From positions 1 to 41,597 of the forward strand of contig DATJUT010000035.1 in the NCBI GenBank assembly GCA_035502185.1: a DNA stretch of 41,597 nt, in the 5' to 3' direction. This DNA is from Gemmatimonadales bacterium. Its GTDB lineage: Bacteria > Gemmatimonadota > Gemmatimonadetes > Gemmatimonadales > JACORV01. Below, piece by piece: positions 20,036 through 30,248 of this stretch; position 1 is the stretch's first letter; every line of letters begins with the position of its first letter. The notes under the pieces were generated by a model that worked only from the letters and a program-made list of their open reading frames with translations, did not search any database and had not been told where the DNA came from. The position numbers and the translations under genes are program-made.

Positions 20036-20671
20036 TCAGCGCGAAGCGGTCAGGACCGGCGACTCCCGGTAGAGCGCGGGGAACGTCGCGCGCAGGTGGT
20101 CCACCTTCGGCAGATCGTTGATGACGATGTAGGGGTCGTGCGGGTGGTGGTACGCGTAGTCCTGGTGGTACTCCTCGGCCCGGTAGAATCCGCCGAACGG
20201 CGCCACCTGCGTCACGATCGGCCGCGAGAACTCGTGCGCCTGGGTCAGGCGCGTGATGACGGCCTGCGCGTCGCGCCGCTGCTGGTCGTTCAGGTAGAAG
20301 ATGGCGGACCGGTAGCTGCTGCCGACGTCCGGACCCTGGCGGTTGAGCTCGGTCGGGTCGTGACCCACCAGGAAGAAGACGTCGAGCAGCTTCTGGTACG
20401 TCACCACCGCGGGATCGAAGGTGATCTCGACGGACTCGGCGTGGCCGGTCGTCTCACTGCCCACGGCCTGGTAGCTCGCCGTCTCCGCCGTGCCCCCCGA
20501 ATAGCCCGCGACGACCTGCGTCACCCCTTTGACGTGCTCGAACAGGTTCTGGATTCCCCAGAAGCAGCCGCCGGCCAGCACCGCCGTCTGGCGTGTCGCC
20601 TGGGCCGAGGCCGATGCAGCCACGAACGCCAGCATGGCGCTCCAGGCGAGAAACCGCGCGCTCCTGTGCAT
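20036..20671 (-). CDS. msrA: Exported peptide-methionine (S)-S-oxide reductase MsrA
   Basis: 211 residues. MsrA reduces the S-epimer of methionine sulphoxide in oxidised proteins. The catalytic motif GGCFWG has Cys36, followed by FEHVKGVTQVVAGYSGG and the usual YEEVCTGTTGHAE-like region (here YQAVGSETTGHAESVEI). HDPTELNRQGPDVGSSYRS is also present. The motif is preceded by a signal peptide (cleavage near ASAQA, 21-25), so the enzyme should act outside the cytoplasm. No recycling Cys is visible after Cys36 in the C-terminal region, so the regeneration route may differ from the classic three-Cys enzyme. There is no MsrB domain or neighbour. AGGAG lies 7 nt before the ATG. Confidence 0.94.
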   Translation of the reverse strand: MHRSARFLAWSAMLAFVAASASAQATRQTAVLAGGCFWGIQNLFEHVKGVTQVVAGYSGGTAETASYQAVGSETTGHAESVEITFDPAVVTYQKLLDVFFLVGHDPTELNRQGPDVGSSYRSAIFYLNDQQRRDAQAVITRLTQAHEFSRPIVTQVAPFGGFYRAEEYHQDYAYHHPHDPYIVINDLPKVDHLRATFPALYRESPVLTASR

Positions 20672-20678
20672 TGCACAT

Positions 20679-20693
20679 CTCCTACTGGAGGAG
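20679..20693 (-). promoter_or_regulatory. Possible Shine-Dalgarno-masking hairpin of msrA
   Basis: On the minus strand CTCCT (20693-20689) can pair with the msrA ribosome binding site AGGAG (20683-20679) around a 5-nt loop. The stem is only 5 bp, so it would be weak. A TAGATT-like -10 box lies just upstream. It could modulate msrA translation, but this is speculative. Confidence 0.3.
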
Positions 20694-20752
20694 TCGGTAA
20701 TCTAATCAGGCGGGCAACCGCCCGTTCGCGTTGGCCGGCCGGTGAGCGCCGG

Positions 20753-21628
20753 TCACCAATGGACGGTCGTTGCCCGCAGGACGTGGCCGCCGCGATCGGG
20801 CGCGGAGCCTCCCCGGCCCGCGAAATAGCGATCCCTGATGGCAGCCGCTCCGAGATCCTCGATGTCGCGATACCCCAGGGCCATCAGCCTGGCGTGGAGA
20901 GCATCCGTCTCGAAGTGACTCCTGAGGGCCTCGCCCACGGAGGCGACGCGCGAGGCGAGCGCCCGATGCGCGGCGGCGTACCCCTCGTGGCCGCCGCTCG
21001 AGGACGGGGGATTGCCGTAGTCGAACACGACGTGAGCGCCCCCGGACACGCCGGCGATGAAGCCCAGGGTCGAGAAGACGGCCTGCTCCGTCAGATACGG
21101 CACGACGCCCAGCCAGGTGAAGAAGGTCTGTTGCGCCGGGTCGAAGCCGGCGCCAGCCAGGCCGTCCGCCAGCGTCTGCCGCTCGAAATCGATCGGAGCG
21201 AAGGTGAGCGCGCCGGGCACCTCGATGGCCGCATCGGCGAGCCGTCGTCGCTTCCAGGCCTGGGTTGCCGGATGATCGACCTCGAAGACGCGCAGGCGCG
21301 TCCGTGCCAGGTCGGTGCGGTACGCGTAGGTGTCGAGACCTGCCCCGAGCACCACCAGCTGGCGGACACCCTGTACGACGGCAGCGGCCAGCGCGTCCTC
21401 GGCAAACCGGGTTCTCACGGCGATGAACAGGCGCAGCCCTCTCGTGGACGGGTCGTCTTCCGCCCGGCCGACGACCGCCTCGGCGTCCACGCCCAGAATG
21501 CGCACGGCCAGGGGATCGGCGAAGATGAACCCGCGTTCCAGGACCTGATGGGCGGCGCGGTGTCGGGCGGCGCCCAGTGCGGTGCGGCTCGGCTGTCCTA
21601 ATTCCACGGGCCACGCGCGGGAGCCCAC
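20753..21628 (-). CDS. Class I SAM-dependent methyltransferase, TIGR00027 / leucine-carboxyl-methyltransferase family
   Basis: 291 residues, typical for this family. Landmarks: GQPSRTALGAARHRAAHQ near the start, FADPLA, RTRFAEDAL, the SAM-binding motif VVLGAGLDTYAYR (about 92-104), the FEVDHPATQAWKR motif, and FFTWLGVVPYLT. The family includes PPM1-like O-methyltransferases and many bacterial and mycobacterial members of unknown substrate. The ATG at 21628 gives a short extra N-terminus; a GTG at 21607 would begin just before GQPSRT and is equally possible. It is monocistronic as far as can be seen, and the stretch upstream holds no clear gene. Confidence 0.88.
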   Translation of the reverse strand: MGSRAWPVELGQPSRTALGAARHRAAHQVLERGFIFADPLAVRILGVDAEAVVGRAEDDPSTRGLRLFIAVRTRFAEDALAAAVVQGVRQLVVLGAGLDTYAYRTDLARTRLRVFEVDHPATQAWKRRRLADAAIEVPGALTFAPIDFERQTLADGLAGAGFDPAQQTFFTWLGVVPYLTEQAVFSTLGFIAGVSGGAHVVFDYGNPPSSSGGHEGYAAAHRALASRVASVGEALRSHFETDALHARLMALGYRDIEDLGAAAIRDRYFAGRGGSAPDRGGHVLRATTVHW

Positions 21629-22093
21629 CCGGGCACTTCCGCCTCCGCGGTCTGCCGTTGCGCGATCAGCCTGCTGAGACCCGGGGCCCAGTCGCTCGCT
21701 CGCCCGGGCCTTCGCGAGCAGACGCTCCGAAACCCACGCGCTCCTCGAGCTCGCCGACCCTCGTCGGCAAGGCCTCCAGCGTCTGTTGGCGCTGCGGCAT
21801 GGGACCTCCGCCGGTGATTCCCGTCGAGCGCACCTGTCACGCGCCAGTCTCCGTCAGCTTCCCGGCAACCTCGGAGCGAGGAAGCTCGTCTGCTCCCGCG
21901 GCCGGACGCAACCCTCCGGCGAGCCACCGCGGTCGGCGAGACGTGAGATGCTCGTGGGGATCCCGCAACTGGCGGACCGCATCCGCGCGCCGTGAGCAAC
22001 TCCCGCTAGATTCTCCGGCGTGAAATCCAGCGTCCCGCGCCACTCGCGCGCTTCGCCACCGCCGGTCCGCTTCGCGAGCGGAGCCGCCGCGCG
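21629..22093. other. Gene-poor 465-nt stretch with a short coiled-coil ORF remnant
   Basis: No complete convincing gene is seen. On the minus strand a 44-codon frame (21800 to 21666) starts MPQRQQTLEALPTRVGELEERVG, a Leu/Glu pattern like the beginning of a coiled coil. It then turns into low-complexity Gly/Arg/Pro sequence and stops, as if frameshifted or truncated. It may be a decayed gene. The promoter regions of the divergent methyltransferase and ABC-F genes must also lie here. Confidence 0.35.
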
Positions 22094-24025
22094 ATGACGT
22101 TGGTCTCGCTGGCCGGCGTGGCGGTGCGCTTCGGCGACCGGGAGCTGCTGCGGGACGTGACCTTTCTCGTCGAGCGCGGCGAGCGATGGGGCATCCTCGG
22201 ACGCAACGGCTCCGGCAAGACGACGCTCTTCAACCTGATCCGCGGCGACCTGACGCCTTCGAGCGGCACTGTGGCGCGCTCGGCCGGGCTGCGCATCACG
22301 GTGATGGACCAGTACCGCGATTTCGGCGACGCGGTGACGGTGTGGGAGGCGGCGGCGGGCGCCTTCGCCGACCTGTTCGCGCTCGAGCACTCGCTCGCCG
22401 AGCAGGCCGCGGCCATGGCCGTGGCGGGGGATGCGGTCACGCCGGCGATGTTGGAGCGCTACGACCGCGACCTGCACCGGTTCGAGCGCGAGGGTGGCTA
22501 CGAGGCCGCGGCACGGGTGGACGCCGTCCTGCACGGCCTCGGCTTCGACCCGGACGCCTCGCGCGCCCGCCCGCTGGCGACCCTGAGCGGCGGCGAGCGC
22601 GGGCGCGTGGCCCTGGCCTGTCAGCTCGCGGCCCCGGCCGACCTGCTGCTCCTCGACGAGCCCACCAACCACCTCGACCTCGAGACCACGCTGTGGCTCG
22701 AGGGATATCTGCGCGGCCTCGATGCGACCGTGCTCCTCGTCACGCACGACCGGGCGCTCCTCGAGGCGTTCGCCGATCACGTCCTGCACGTCGAAGGGCG
22801 AACTGCGACCGCCTATGCCGCGGGGTACTCGGCCTTCGTCACCCAGCGCGCCGAGCGCCGGCTCGCGGCGCAGCGCGCGTACCAGCAGCAGGCGTCGAAG
22901 CTCGCGAAGGAGGAGGACTACATTCGCCGCAACATCGCCGGGCAGAACAGCCGCCAGGCGGTGGGGCGGCAGAAGCGGCTGGCGCGGCTGCCGCGGCTCG
23001 GCCCGCCGCCGGGCGAGGACGACGTGATGGTCGTCCGGCTCGAGGCGAGGGAGCGTGGCGGCGACCAGGTGCTCGTGGCAGCGGGTGTGCGCATCGCATT
23101 CGGCCCGCGGGTGCTGCTCGACGGCTTCGGCGCGACCGTGCGGCGCGGCGAGGCCGTGGGGCTGGTCGGGGCCAACGGCGCCGGAAAGTCCACGCTCCTC
23201 AAGGTCTTCACGGGGGAGCGCGCGCCCGAAGCGGGCACGCTGCGCATCCCCGATTCGGTCTCCCTCGCGCACTACCGTCAGGACCTCGCGCAGGTGCCCG
23301 AGGAAAAGACGCTTTACGAGGCGATCGCGGACCAGCGCACGCGCTGGACGCGCGGCCAGGTGCAGGGCCACCTCGGGCGCTACGGGTTCTCGGGCGACTC
23401 GGTGCTGCGGCGGTGCGGGACGCTGTCGGGGGGCGAGCGGGCGCGGATGGCGCTGGCGCTGATGGAGCTCGAGGGCGCCAACCTGCTGGCCTTCGACGAA
23501 CCGACCAATCACCTGGACGTGGAGTCCATCGAGGCGCTCGAGGAGGCGATCGGGGAATTCGACGGCACCGTGATCCTGGTGAGCCACGACCGTGCGCTGC
23601 TTCGGGCGCTGGCGACCCGCGTCTGGGTGCTGCACGGCGGGCGCATCACCGACTACCCCGGCACGTTCGCGGAGTGGGAGGCGGCCAGCGCCGAGCGCGC
23701 GCACGCCGCGCGCGTCGCGGCTGAGGAGGAGGAAGCCGGCCGGCGGGTGAAGGAGCAGCGCCAGATGCGCCGCGGGCAGGACACGCGCAGGCGCGAGGCG
23801 TCGGCCCAGCGCGCGGCGCGCCGCGCCCTCGAGGAGGCCGAGGCTGAGGTGACGCGGGCCGAGGCCGAGGTGCAGCGGCTCCAGGCGGCGCTGGCGGACC
23901 CCGAGCTCTACCTCACCGGCGACGGCGTGCGGCGTGCGGCGGCGCTGGGCAAGGAGCTGGAGGCGGCGCAGCGCGCCCTCGAGACGGCGTTCGCGGCCTG
24001 GGGGGCGCTGAGCGGCGAAGCGTAG
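22094..24025 (+). CDS. ABC-F family ATPase (Uup/EttA-like ribosome-associated factor)
   Basis: 643 residues, two ABC domains and no membrane segment. Domain 1: Walker A GRNGSGKTT (36-44), signature LSGGERGRVAL (164-174), Walker B LLLLDEPTNHLD (184-195). Then comes the basic, helical linker (about 250-305) with the family's KLAKEEDYIRRN pattern. Domain 2: Walker A GANGAGKST (359-367), signature LSGGERARMALAL, Walker B LLAFDEPTNHLD. The last 100 residues are a charged coiled coil (E-A-E-x-x-x-x-R-A-E), as in Uup. ABC-F proteins act in the ribosomal E site to resolve stalled translation, and some give antibiotic resistance. Nothing here indicates a resistance role. Confidence 0.92.
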   Translation: MTLVSLAGVAVRFGDRELLRDVTFLVERGERWGILGRNGSGKTTLFNLIRGDLTPSSGTVARSAGLRITVMDQYRDFGDAVTVWEAAAGAFADLFALEHSLAEQAAAMAVAGDAVTPAMLERYDRDLHRFEREGGYEAAARVDAVLHGLGFDPDASRARPLATLSGGERGRVALACQLAAPADLLLLDEPTNHLDLETTLWLEGYLRGLDATVLLVTHDRALLEAFADHVLHVEGRTATAYAAGYSAFVTQRAERRLAAQRAYQQQASKLAKEEDYIRRNIAGQNSRQAVGRQKRLARLPRLGPPPGEDDVMVVRLEARERGGDQVLVAAGVRIAFGPRVLLDGFGATVRRGEAVGLVGANGAGKSTLLKVFTGERAPEAGTLRIPDSVSLAHYRQDLAQVPEEKTLYEAIADQRTRWTRGQVQGHLGRYGFSGDSVLRRCGTLSGGERARMALALMELEGANLLAFDEPTNHLDVESIEALEEAIGEFDGTVILVSHDRALLRALATRVWVLHGGRITDYPGTFAEWEAASAERAHAARVAAEEEEAGRRVKEQRQMRRGQDTRRREASAQRAARRALEEAEAEVTRAEAEVQRLQAALADPELYLTGDGVRRAAALGKELEAAQRALETAFAAWGALSGEA

Positions 24026-24320
24026 AGCTGGAAGCGACACGCGTCAGCCCGCGGCGCGGCGCGGGTCCGACCTTTCCGAGTGGGACGCCGGCAATTGGCC
24101 CACGACCCGAGTAGCGGCCGTCCTCGACTATCGGCGGTGTGAGCCCGCGCGGATCCGATGGCAGTGGCCCGGTTCTTGAGGTTGGGGCAGTACCGACCGG
24201 GCTGCCCCGGCCGTCCGCGCGGGGCAATGCCCTGCGAGCCCACGAGTGCGGCGCGCCCCTGGCGCCGCCCGCCACCGCCAGAATCCCCGGGACACCCGAC
24301 CCGGGGGAGGTGAAAAGACG

Positions 24321-25442
24321 ATGATGCGACCGACCGTCCGCCGTTCCCGCGTGCTCTTCCCTCTCCTTCTCACCCTGACCATCGCCTTCTCCGCCACCCT
24401 CGGCGCCCAGCAGCCGGCGCAGGAGCAGCACCCGCCGAAGACCTTCACCGACGTGACGGTGCTGCCCGCCACGCCCGTGAAGGACCAGGCCGGCACGGGG
24501 ACGTGCTGGGACTTCTCCACCCTCAGCATGCTGGAGTCCGAGTTGCTGCGCATGGGCAAGGGGGAGTACGACCTGTCGGAGATGTTCATCGTGGACCACG
24601 TGTACCGCGAGAAGGCCGACGCCTACTACCGCATGCACGGCAACAACACGTTCGGGGAGGGTGGGCTGGGCCACGACGTGCTCAACGCCATCGCGAGGTA
24701 CGGCATCGTCCGCCACAGCGACTTCTCCGGGCTGTGGCCGTACGAAACCCGCCACAATCACGCCGAGCTGCAGAGCGTGCTCCAGGCCGATCTGGACGCG
24801 GTGCTCCACTCGAGGCCCGGGCCCTCGCCCAAGTGGGAGCGGGGCTTCGACGCGCTGCTGGATGCGTACCTGGGGCCGCTGCCCGACACCATCCGCGTGG
24901 ACGGACGCGCCGAGACGCCCAGGCAGTTCGCCGCTCAGCTCGGGATCGACCCTTCCGCCTATGTGTCGATCACGTCGTTGACGAACATGGCCCTGTGGCA
25001 GCAGGGCGCGCTCGAGACGCCGGACAACTGGGCGCATGACGACAGGACCTGGAACCTCCCGCTCGACGACGCGATGCGCGTCCTGAGGCATGCGATCGAG
25101 AGCGGCTACACGGTGGCGATCGGGGCCGACGTCAGCGAGCGCTCCTTCGACCAGAAGGCCGGCTACGCGACCTGGCACGAGGGGGAGACGATCACGCCCG
25201 AGGCGCGGCAGGCCGGCTGGGACCGGTGGACCACGACCGACGACCACGGCATGCACGTCGTCGGCATCGCGCACGACTCGAGCGGCGCGGTCTACTACAA
25301 GGTCAAGAATTCGTGGGGCGACGAGGGGCCGTACCACGGCTACATCTACATGTCGGAGAACTACATCCGCGCCAAGTTCGACATGCTCACGCTGAACAAG
25401 GCCGCGCTGCCGCAGGACATCCGGAGCCGGCTCAAGATCTGA
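24321..25442 (+). CDS. Secreted C1B-family cysteine peptidase (bleomycin hydrolase/aminopeptidase C-like)
   Basis: 373 residues from the ATG at 24321, with GGGGGAGG about 10 nt upstream. A signal peptide (cleavage near ATLGAQQ, 25-31) makes it extracytoplasmic, unlike the cytoplasmic PepC. Catalytic residues: Gln56 and Cys62 in DQAGTGTCWDFS, His309 in DDHGMHVVG, and Asn330 in KNSWG. The C1B features LSEMFIVDHVY, YYRMHGNNTFGEGGLGHDVL and ADVSERSF are present. The length is shorter than cytoplasmic PepC (about 450). It probably trims peptides in the periplasm or at the surface. The longer frame from 24246 would remove the signal peptide and is not chosen. Confidence 0.9.
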   Translation: MMRPTVRRSRVLFPLLLTLTIAFSATLGAQQPAQEQHPPKTFTDVTVLPATPVKDQAGTGTCWDFSTLSMLESELLRMGKGEYDLSEMFIVDHVYREKADAYYRMHGNNTFGEGGLGHDVLNAIARYGIVRHSDFSGLWPYETRHNHAELQSVLQADLDAVLHSRPGPSPKWERGFDALLDAYLGPLPDTIRVDGRAETPRQFAAQLGIDPSAYVSITSLTNMALWQQGALETPDNWAHDDRTWNLPLDDAMRVLRHAIESGYTVAIGADVSERSFDQKAGYATWHEGETITPEARQAGWDRWTTTDDHGMHVVGIAHDSSGAVYYKVKNSWGDEGPYHGYIYMSENYIRAKFDMLTLNKAALPQDIRSRLKI

Positions 25443-25473
25443 CGGACAGCCTCGGCCTGGCAGGGACGGAGGC

Positions 25474-25511
25474 GCGCCGGGTGCGGCGGAGGTGAGCGCC
25501 GCACCCGGCGC
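25474..25511 (+). terminator. 15-bp hairpin after the C1B peptidase gene
   Basis: Perfect 15-bp arms, 25474-25488 and 25497-25511, with an 8-nt loop, start 31 nt downstream of the peptidase stop codon. The stem is very GC-rich but has no T-run, so it is a transcript-end hairpin or a weak intrinsic terminator. Confidence 0.55.
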
Positions 25512-25603
25512 CGGCAATGCACGCCGGACGAGTCAGTGCTCTTGGAACGGTCACGGTTCCCCTCCTCGTTTCAGAGACACCGGGATCGGCCGTGCTCCCG
25601 CGC

Positions 25604-25628
25604 AAAACGCCCCCCGTGAAGGAGGCGT
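25604..25628 (-). terminator. Intrinsic terminator of the DUF7674-like gene
   Basis: 25607-25614 pairs with 25621-25628 (8 positions, one C/A mismatch, CGTGAA loop). On the minus strand the stem runs into TTTT (25607-25604). It lies about 50 nt beyond the stop codon of the minus-strand gene ending at 25678. The tail has the same AAAACGC context as the terminator at 5982-6025. Confidence 0.6.
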
Positions 25629-25677
25629 CAAGGACGCGCGCCCGCGCCCGCGGCGGGCGCCGGACGGCGGCACTCGA

Positions 25678-26244
25678 TCAGCGGCGGCGGCCTCGCCGCG
25701 GCGGGCGCTTCCTGCGCTCCTCCGTACGCGGGTTCCCTCGGCCGCGGCCCTGCGGCAGGGCCATCAGACGCCGGTTCTCGGCCGCGATCTGATTCCAGAC
25801 GACCTGCAGTCGAGGTGGTACCAGTCGCCAGGCGGCCGGCCCGTGCGAGCCTTCGAAGTCGAGGTGCTCGAGGTACGAGGCTCGGAAGGCGGCGGCAAGC
25901 CCGGCGTCCGCCTGGGCAAAGAGCCGGTCCGCGAGCTTGAGGCAACGTTCACACGTGCTCAAGTCGCCACGGCCCTTGGCGGCCTGGGTGAACAGGGCGA
26001 ACGCGTGGAGCGCGCCGTCGGGGTCTGCCAGATCGCCGCGGAGATCGGGGAATTCCGCCAGGAGAGAGGCGACGAGATCCTGATGAGCATGTGTCGCCGT
26101 GCGCTGCTGCCGCGGCGAGCCCGTCGCAGCCGGGGGACCGGCGACCCCACGAGTTCGTCGTGACGCGGAGTGGGGGTCGCCGGCGCCCTCTGCGTGGGAC
26201 GCAGCGTCCTCGGACCCTCCCCGTTGACCCGTGCGCGCCGTCAT
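25678..26244 (-). CDS. DUF7674-like conserved hypothetical protein
   Basis: 188 residues; no catalytic motif is recognised. The core (about 55-155) is helical: LVASLLAEFPDLRGDL, then a helix rich in small residues, a CERCLKLADRLF segment and AFRASYLEHLDFEG, closing with WRLVPPRLQVVWNQI. The order 'helix, C-x-x-C-like CERC, S-Y-L-E-H-L-D-F, P-P-R-L-x-x-x-W' is what I recall for DUF7674. That link is from memory and needs a profile search. Both ends are low-complexity (Arg/Gly-rich, with a very basic C-terminal tail), so the real start may lie inside the open frame. The downstream hairpin with a T-run supports a real transcript on this strand. Confidence 0.6.
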   Translation of the reverse strand: MTARTGQRGGSEDAASHAEGAGDPHSASRRTRGVAGPPAATGSPRQQRTATHAHQDLVASLLAEFPDLRGDLADPDGALHAFALFTQAAKGRGDLSTCERCLKLADRLFAQADAGLAAAFRASYLEHLDFEGSHGPAAWRLVPPRLQVVWNQIAAENRRLMALPQGRGRGNPRTEERRKRPPRRGRRR

Positions 26245-26346
26245 GCCGGCGTGATCGCCACTTTGAGCACTCCTGCCGTCGCGGATTCCCGCTCGTTCGA
26301 TACTAACCCGGGTCGCACCCGCCGTTCCTCGGAGTCGTCATGCGAG

Positions 26347-26538
26347 TTATTGGCGCCCCGTCTCTCTCCTGCCCAACCCGAGCTCGTGCCACTCGTACCA
26401 GCTCCACTCGCCGCATTGCTTCCGCGGGCACTGCACCTGCACCCGCCGCCCGTCTCCTACCTCGAGGCGCTCCGGAACGGGAAACGTCACTTCGCAGTGC
26501 TTGCATCTCACCGTTGGGGCACGACGCCTCAGTGCCAC
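26347..26538 (-). CDS. Small zinc-ribbon-like protein
   Basis: 63 residues from a GTG at 26538; a GTG ten codons later is an alternative start. The sequence has Cys12-x2-Cys15 (RCKHCEVTF) and Cys37-x4-Cys42 (CPRKQCGEW), joined by strands with VPERLEVGDGRRVQVQ. This is the layout of a small zinc ribbon, ending in an aromatic stretch (GEWSWYEWHEL). Such proteins usually bind nucleic acid or another protein, but no specific family is recognised. It is upstream of, and on the same strand as, the DUF7674-like gene (102-nt gap). Regular Cys spacing in an otherwise gene-poor stretch is the main support. Confidence 0.5.
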   Translation of the reverse strand: MALRRRAPTVRCKHCEVTFPVPERLEVGDGRRVQVQCPRKQCGEWSWYEWHELGLGRRETGRQ

Positions 26539-26890
26539 GGCGCCCTCACGGCTCGGCGAGCAGCGACGTCGGCACTCGCACGGCTTGCACCCCGCGGGCC
26601 GGTGGGTGCCGCGCCCGGCTTCGGGTCGGCGGGATGCCCCTCATACGAGACGAAATGGATCGAGCGCCCGCCATGAACGAGGCGGTGCTGCTGCGTCTGG
26701 CACGTACCCATGTCGCCTTAGTAAGCCGGGCTGAGAGGAAGGTGTGGGACGTGCCCGGCCTGGTGAGACCCCGCAATCTATCCGGTTCTCGGGGATTCCG
26801 CTCGGATGCGCCGTGCGGCCGCGCACCCGAACGGGGCTCAGGGGTCCGCGGCTCGCAGGCCGGTGCTGCCGCACGGTCCTTCCTCTCCGA
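26539..26890. other. 352-nt stretch without a convincing gene
   Basis: All open frames here are short and Arg/Ser/Pro-rich without recognisable features. The only structure seen is the long-range inverted repeat at 26811-26876 beyond the end of katG. Confidence 0.4.
26811..26876 (-). repeat. Nine-bp inverted repeat downstream of katG
   Basis: CCGTGCGGC (26811-26819) and GCCGCACGG (26868-26876) are exact inverted copies 48 nt apart, 14-79 nt past the katG stop codon. They could close a branched mRNA 3' structure that protects or ends the katG transcript. There is no U-tract. Confidence 0.35.
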
Positions 26891-29101
<2,211 letters not shown>

Positions 29102-29623
29102 TTACTCGGTTCGCTTGGCTCTGCGTCTCGGGCGGGGGCCGGTCCGCGCTTGTGGCGCCGCCGAGCGCCGTGAGATCCGGGCAGCCGTCGCCTTCCTCTG
29201 GCACGCGGCACACAGGCCGGAGAAATAGATCGAGTACCCCCGGATGGCGAACCCCCGTCGGCGCACGTCCGGCGGCCGTATCCGGTGCTCGACGGCCTCA
29301 TCGTCCACATCGATGAGGCGGTCGCAGCGCTGACACACGAGGTGGTGATGCCGGGACGTCCGCGGGTCCACCCGGCTCGCGGCGCTCGGGCTGCACGCCT
29401 TGGCCAGCACGCCCACCCGCACCAGGGTCTCGAGCACCCGGTACACCGTGGTGCGGGAGACGCCGGGCAGCGTGTCCTTCACCGCCGCGTACACCTGATC
29501 GGACGTCGGGTGGTCGGTGCGGCCGGCGAGGACCTCGAAGATGCGGCGACGCTGGACCGTGACCGGAAGGCCGTGAGCGCGGCAGGCGGCTTCAAACTGC
29601 AGCGTGCGAGCGGGCGGGGCCAT
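29102..29623 (-). CDS. perR: Fur-family peroxide regulator, PerR type
   Basis: 173 residues from the ATG at 29623 with GAGGAG upstream. Fur-family layout: winged helix (about 10-85) with [13 protein letters not shown] as recognition helix, then a dimerisation domain. Structural zinc site: Cys97/Cys100 and Cys138/Cys141. The regulatory metal residues match Bacillus PerR one by one, shifted by one: His38, Asp86, His92, His94, Asp105. The Asp at 105, where Fur has Glu, is the known PerR mark for peroxide sensing. It is followed directly by katG. The C-terminal tail (about 145-173) is Arg-rich and longer than usual. The longer frame back to 29764 crosses the promoter and is rejected. Confidence 0.9.
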   Translation of the reverse strand: MAPPARTLQFEAACRAHGLPVTVQRRRIFEVLAGRTDHPTSDQVYAAVKDTLPGVSRTTVYRVLETLVRVGVLAKACSPSAASRVDPRTSRHHHLVCQRCDRLIDVDDEAVEHRIRPPDVRRRGFAIRGYSIYFSGLCAACQRKATAARISRRSAAPQARTGPRPRRRAKRTE

Positions 29624-29675
29624 GGCTCTCCTCGGATGCGCCTGCTGCGCCGGGGGGCTCGGTCCAGAAGCATCG

Positions 29676-29709
29676 TTGGTAACCAATACCATTCGATGTT
29701 TTGTGTCAA
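29676..29709 (-). promoter_or_regulatory. perR-katG promoter with overlapping candidate PerR operator
   Basis: On the minus strand there is a consensus -35 box TTGACA (29709-29704). The -10 position is less clear: TATTGG at 15-nt spacing or TTGGTT at 17-nt spacing. Both -10 options fall on the perfect 11-bp palindrome TTGGTAACCAA (29676-29686). The site is 53-86 nt upstream of the perR start codon. A palindrome over the -10 region of a perR gene is the expected place for an autoregulatory operator. The base sequence differs from the Bacillus Per box, so the match rests on position and symmetry. Confidence 0.6.
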
Positions 29710-29850
29710 CCGACAGGGTCTCCCGGGTCGTGGGGCAGGCTCGCCCTGGCGCGACCGCCACCACCCTTCCCGGCGCTCCTGGCGCCGCCGCTCACGCGGC
29801 GCCCGGCGGTCGAGGTTGACGACGCGCGGCACCAACGATAACGTGGGCCC

Positions 29851-30232
29851 ATGAATCCCGAGTGTCATTCTCGCCATTGGCACACCCACCAGCCGCGCGC
29901 AACCGAGTGGTCCACGCCGCCCCTGGCGGTCCACATCCGCAAGCTCCTCGTGCGCAGCGGGCTCGCGGTCGGGACCGCCATGATCATCGGGGGCGCGCCG
30001 GCGACAGCGCAAACGGGGTTGCTGGTCGTGGCGCACGGGGCCGACTCGGGCTGGGACGCGCTGGTTCGCGAGACGGTGGCGCAGGTGCGCTGGCCCCACG
30101 GTCCCGTCGTGACCGCGTTCCTGATGGCGCAGCCCTCGGAAGCCCCGTGCTGGGACAGCGCGTCGCCACGCTGGTGCCGAGGAGTTGCACTCGTTCAGCG
30201 ACGCGCCCGGCGCGCGCGTCCAGGCGCAGTGA
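29851..30232 (+). pseudogene. Decayed CbiX-like (sirohydrochlorin chelatase) gene with signal peptide
   Basis: The first frame encodes a leader with a signal peptide (ending near GGAPATAQ) followed by GLLVVAHGADSGWDALV and a VRWPHGPVVTAFLM strand. This is the beginning of a secreted CbiX-like protein, with the metal-site His in VAHG. After about residue 90 the frame turns into Cys/Arg-rich nonsense. In two other frames the DNA reads GQRVATLV (ending near 30176) and then EELHSFSDAPGARVQAQ followed by a stop at 30230-30232, which looks like the C-terminal helix and tail of the same protein. This suggests a large internal deletion plus frameshifts. CbiX inserts Co or Ni into tetrapyrroles; secreted relatives are uncharacterised. 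Confidence 0.55.
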
Positions 30233-30248
30233 TCCCGAGGAGAAGCCG

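Noticed and set aside
17994-20072. A 692-codon plus-strand frame overlapping the PA14-GH31 gene
   Set aside because: It is a +1 shadow of the GH31 gene with Arg/Pro-rich translation and no motif.
26641-26874. Small minus-strand frames between the zinc-ribbon gene and katG
   Set aside because: No ribosome binding site, no recognisable composition or motif; better described as noncoding.
29624-29764. Longer perR reading frame from 29764
   Set aside because: It would run through the promoter and operator; the ATG at 29623 has a strong Shine-Dalgarno sequence and gives the normal Fur-family length.
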